Shown piece after piece: positions 62,190-64,000 of a DNA stretch of 64,000 nucleotides. The position numbers and the translations under genes are program-made. The DNA is from Pinus tabuliformis (taxonomy: Eukaryota; Streptophyta; Pinopsida; Pinales; Pinaceae). Under the pieces are notes generated by a model. That model made no database searches. It was not told where the DNA came from and was given only the letters and a program-made list of their open reading frames with translations. Each line of letters opens with the position of its first letter. Within the stretch, counting starts at the first letter, position 1. The stretch is taken from assembly GCA_031772625.1 (NCBI GenBank), contig CM062808.1, positions 139,850,605-139,914,604 on the forward strand, read 5' to 3'.

Positions 62190-64000
62190 TCGTCGCCAAC
62201 ATATTCATCACACTGCTATATTTTGCTAAAAGAAATATCTGATTTCAATGAATCTGCCTCTGCATACCAAGACTGGCGTGAATGGTAAAATTCAATGAAT
62301 CTTCCTCTGCATGCCACTAGAAATTGTTGGATGAAAATATTTGTTTTAAAGGCAAGAAATGGAATGGTTTTTTTGTTATTTGGATTACCAAAAGAAATGG
62401 CTTAGTTAATATAGCTTATAAATGGAGGCATAAATTCTGAGGCTCTCATGGTGTTATTTCAATATATTGGCCCTGTTCAAGTTTTGAATGATTCAGAAAT
62501 TAGCAGATTTGTTAAATAGTGGAGGCAGGAAATTTGCACTTCTTTTCTGTCAAACCTGGTAGCTGATAAAAGATGAGAAACAACTTAATCACACACATGT
62601 TGGTAAAAGCCTAATACTAAGAAGGCAGGTAGAAGTGGATGATTAAGATTGTTTATAGGTTTAGCCAACAATTTTATTGGTAACATGCGTAGTTTGAACT
62701 TTTGGTGATATTGTTTCATCACATAGGCTGACTACAGTTTGGTGAATTGTTACTGGAAATATACTTAAATCAAGATAAACTATAGGTGGTAATACCTAGT
62801 TGAATGGAGAGTCCCAGTATATTGGCCCTTTTGAGGATTATTACTTGACCAATTTGTTGCCTTAGTCTGCTGAGTAATTTTTTTTTTTTGTTGGTTGGTT
62901 GTTGTTGTAATTGGTAAATTGTATAGGTGATTTTCATTCACATGCTTATTGGAATAGTTGGCTTCTTGAATAGGGCAGTCATGCAGTTGAGTATGTGAGA
63001 GGGGTTTGTAGAACACATTATCTAATGAACTCTTATGAAGAGGCAAAAAGTCTCACTCATAGCCTACTCAGGGCTTCAGATGGGAATTTCTTTTATATAC
63101 TGATCAACTTATTAGAACTACTGTTGCACTTTCTTCATCCACAGAAGCCACTTGAAAATGCTTGAAAATAAACTCTCTGTAAGGGCCATTGTCAATAAAA
63201 TATTTGCAGTGGAGGCCCTCAGCCCAACAACCATTTTAGCTAGCCTTGGAAGGAAAATAGTTGAGTTCAAACATGATGAAAATTTAATTCCCTGTATACA
63301 AAAGCATGTATTAGGTGTTGATAATGGCTAGAAATATGCACTGAAGATGTATATACCTCCTTTTGTACAAAAATGAACAGAAGAGGCAGAGGTATAAGGT
63401 TCACCTCGAATTTTCTTGCAAGTTCAATCCACTGTAGGATGTGAAAGGAAGTGTCATAATGCTAAGAGTGAAAAAGAGGGGAAGGAAGAAACTAATAATT
63501 TCAGAAATTCTAGCGTTCTATCCGTACCTTGATTTGTTCTAATAAAATAAATATTAATTGTTTGTCGACATCCAGGGAGCTATCTGGTAATAATAATAAT
63601 ATTTTATTAGTATTATAATAATAATAACAAAAATGGAAAGGTGGGGAAGGAAGAAACTAATAATTTCATAAATTTGGACCTTTTATCCTAGCTTTATTTG
63701 TTCTTCAAATCCAACTAATATTTTGTAGATCCAACTTATGGTGAACCAGTAGCTTGAAAGCCAATTGCAAGTCATTCAGCCAACAACTATCTATAAGCAT
63801 GCCATAGTATTATGTCTCTGTGTATTCACAATAGTGATTCCATTGTCATATTATTATTCCCCACTTGGACAGAGAGATGACACAAGGGGTTTCTACATGT
63901 TGACCAACCATGTAAATTGGATCTTATAAATTAAAATTCTTGTTTTCTAGCCTTCTATTTCTGTAGATATCAATTGTGTAGTTGATGGCATACTTTTCAT
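62190..64000. other. AT-rich sequence without recognised genes
   Basis: No convincing exon. The 88-codon minus-strand frame at 62780 is Asn/Thr/Gln-rich and overlaps a T run, so it is probably chance. An AAT/ATT microsatellite lies at about 63586-63632 with a repeated ggaaggaagaaactaataat block on both sides (63478 and 63644). The last 19 bp (gttgatggcatacttttca) repeat the sequence at 61917, which may be the start of another duplicate. Confidence 0.4.
63586..63632. repeat. AAT/ATT microsatellite
   Basis: Runs of aataataat and ttataataataat around a short AT spacer, flanked by a roughly 40-bp direct repeat (gaaggaagaaactaataatt at 63481 and 63647). Confidence 0.75.

Overview
This looks like nuclear DNA from a large, retrotransposon-packed plant genome. 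A gymnosperm, probably a conifer, is the best guess. That is inference, from very long Ty3/gypsy elements with old, diverged LTRs, their nesting, and small fragments of plant-specific host genes; no single marker names the species. About 50 kb of the 64 kb is LTR-retrotransposon sequence, named RE1 to RE8 here. No rRNA, tRNA, CRISPR or bacterial-style operon was seen.

Left block (1-35.4 kb). RE1 (1-5755, +) is the 3' part of a gypsy-like element: protease end, gag-like region, a long accessory ORF with a plant-mobile-domain (PMD)-like segment, and one LTR. RE2 (about 5756-8692, +) is the 3' end and LTR of a Tat/Ogre-like element. RE3 (8693-11605 and 30431-34520, +) is a second Tat-like element with reverse transcriptase (RT)/RNase H, integrase and a second RNase H. 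RE4 (11606-30430, -) is a third, about 15.5 kb without its insert, and sits inside RE3. RE5 (25023-28376, +) is a young gag-protease element inside RE4. RE3 and RE4 both carry a PMD-like gene antisense to their own pol genes, between the second RNase H and the 3' LTR, with an apparent intron at the same place and phase. RE8 (about 34524-35434) is a gag-side fragment to the right of the RE3 LTR.

Middle block (35.4-40.6 kb) is the main host-derived part: a recent 1.1-kb tandem duplication carrying a 49-codon candidate exon, two exons resembling the plant TRF-like (TRFL8-type) family, and the last 134 codons of an At1g29790-like methyltransferase. All are partial.

Right block (40.6-64 kb). RE6 (40574-53491, +) has 2.4-kb LTRs that are longer than its interior and encodes only gag-like protein. 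Its 5' LTR is split by RE7 (42827-48921, -), a young and nearly complete chromovirus with gag, protease, RT, RNase H, integrase and chromodomain. Then comes a 3.56-kb tandem duplication (54497-61917) of unrecognised content and, near the window end, an exon resembling At4g15970-type nucleotide-sugar transferases. LTR comparison orders the insertions as RE7 youngest, then RE5, then RE6, with RE4 much older and RE3 older still because RE4 lies inside it.
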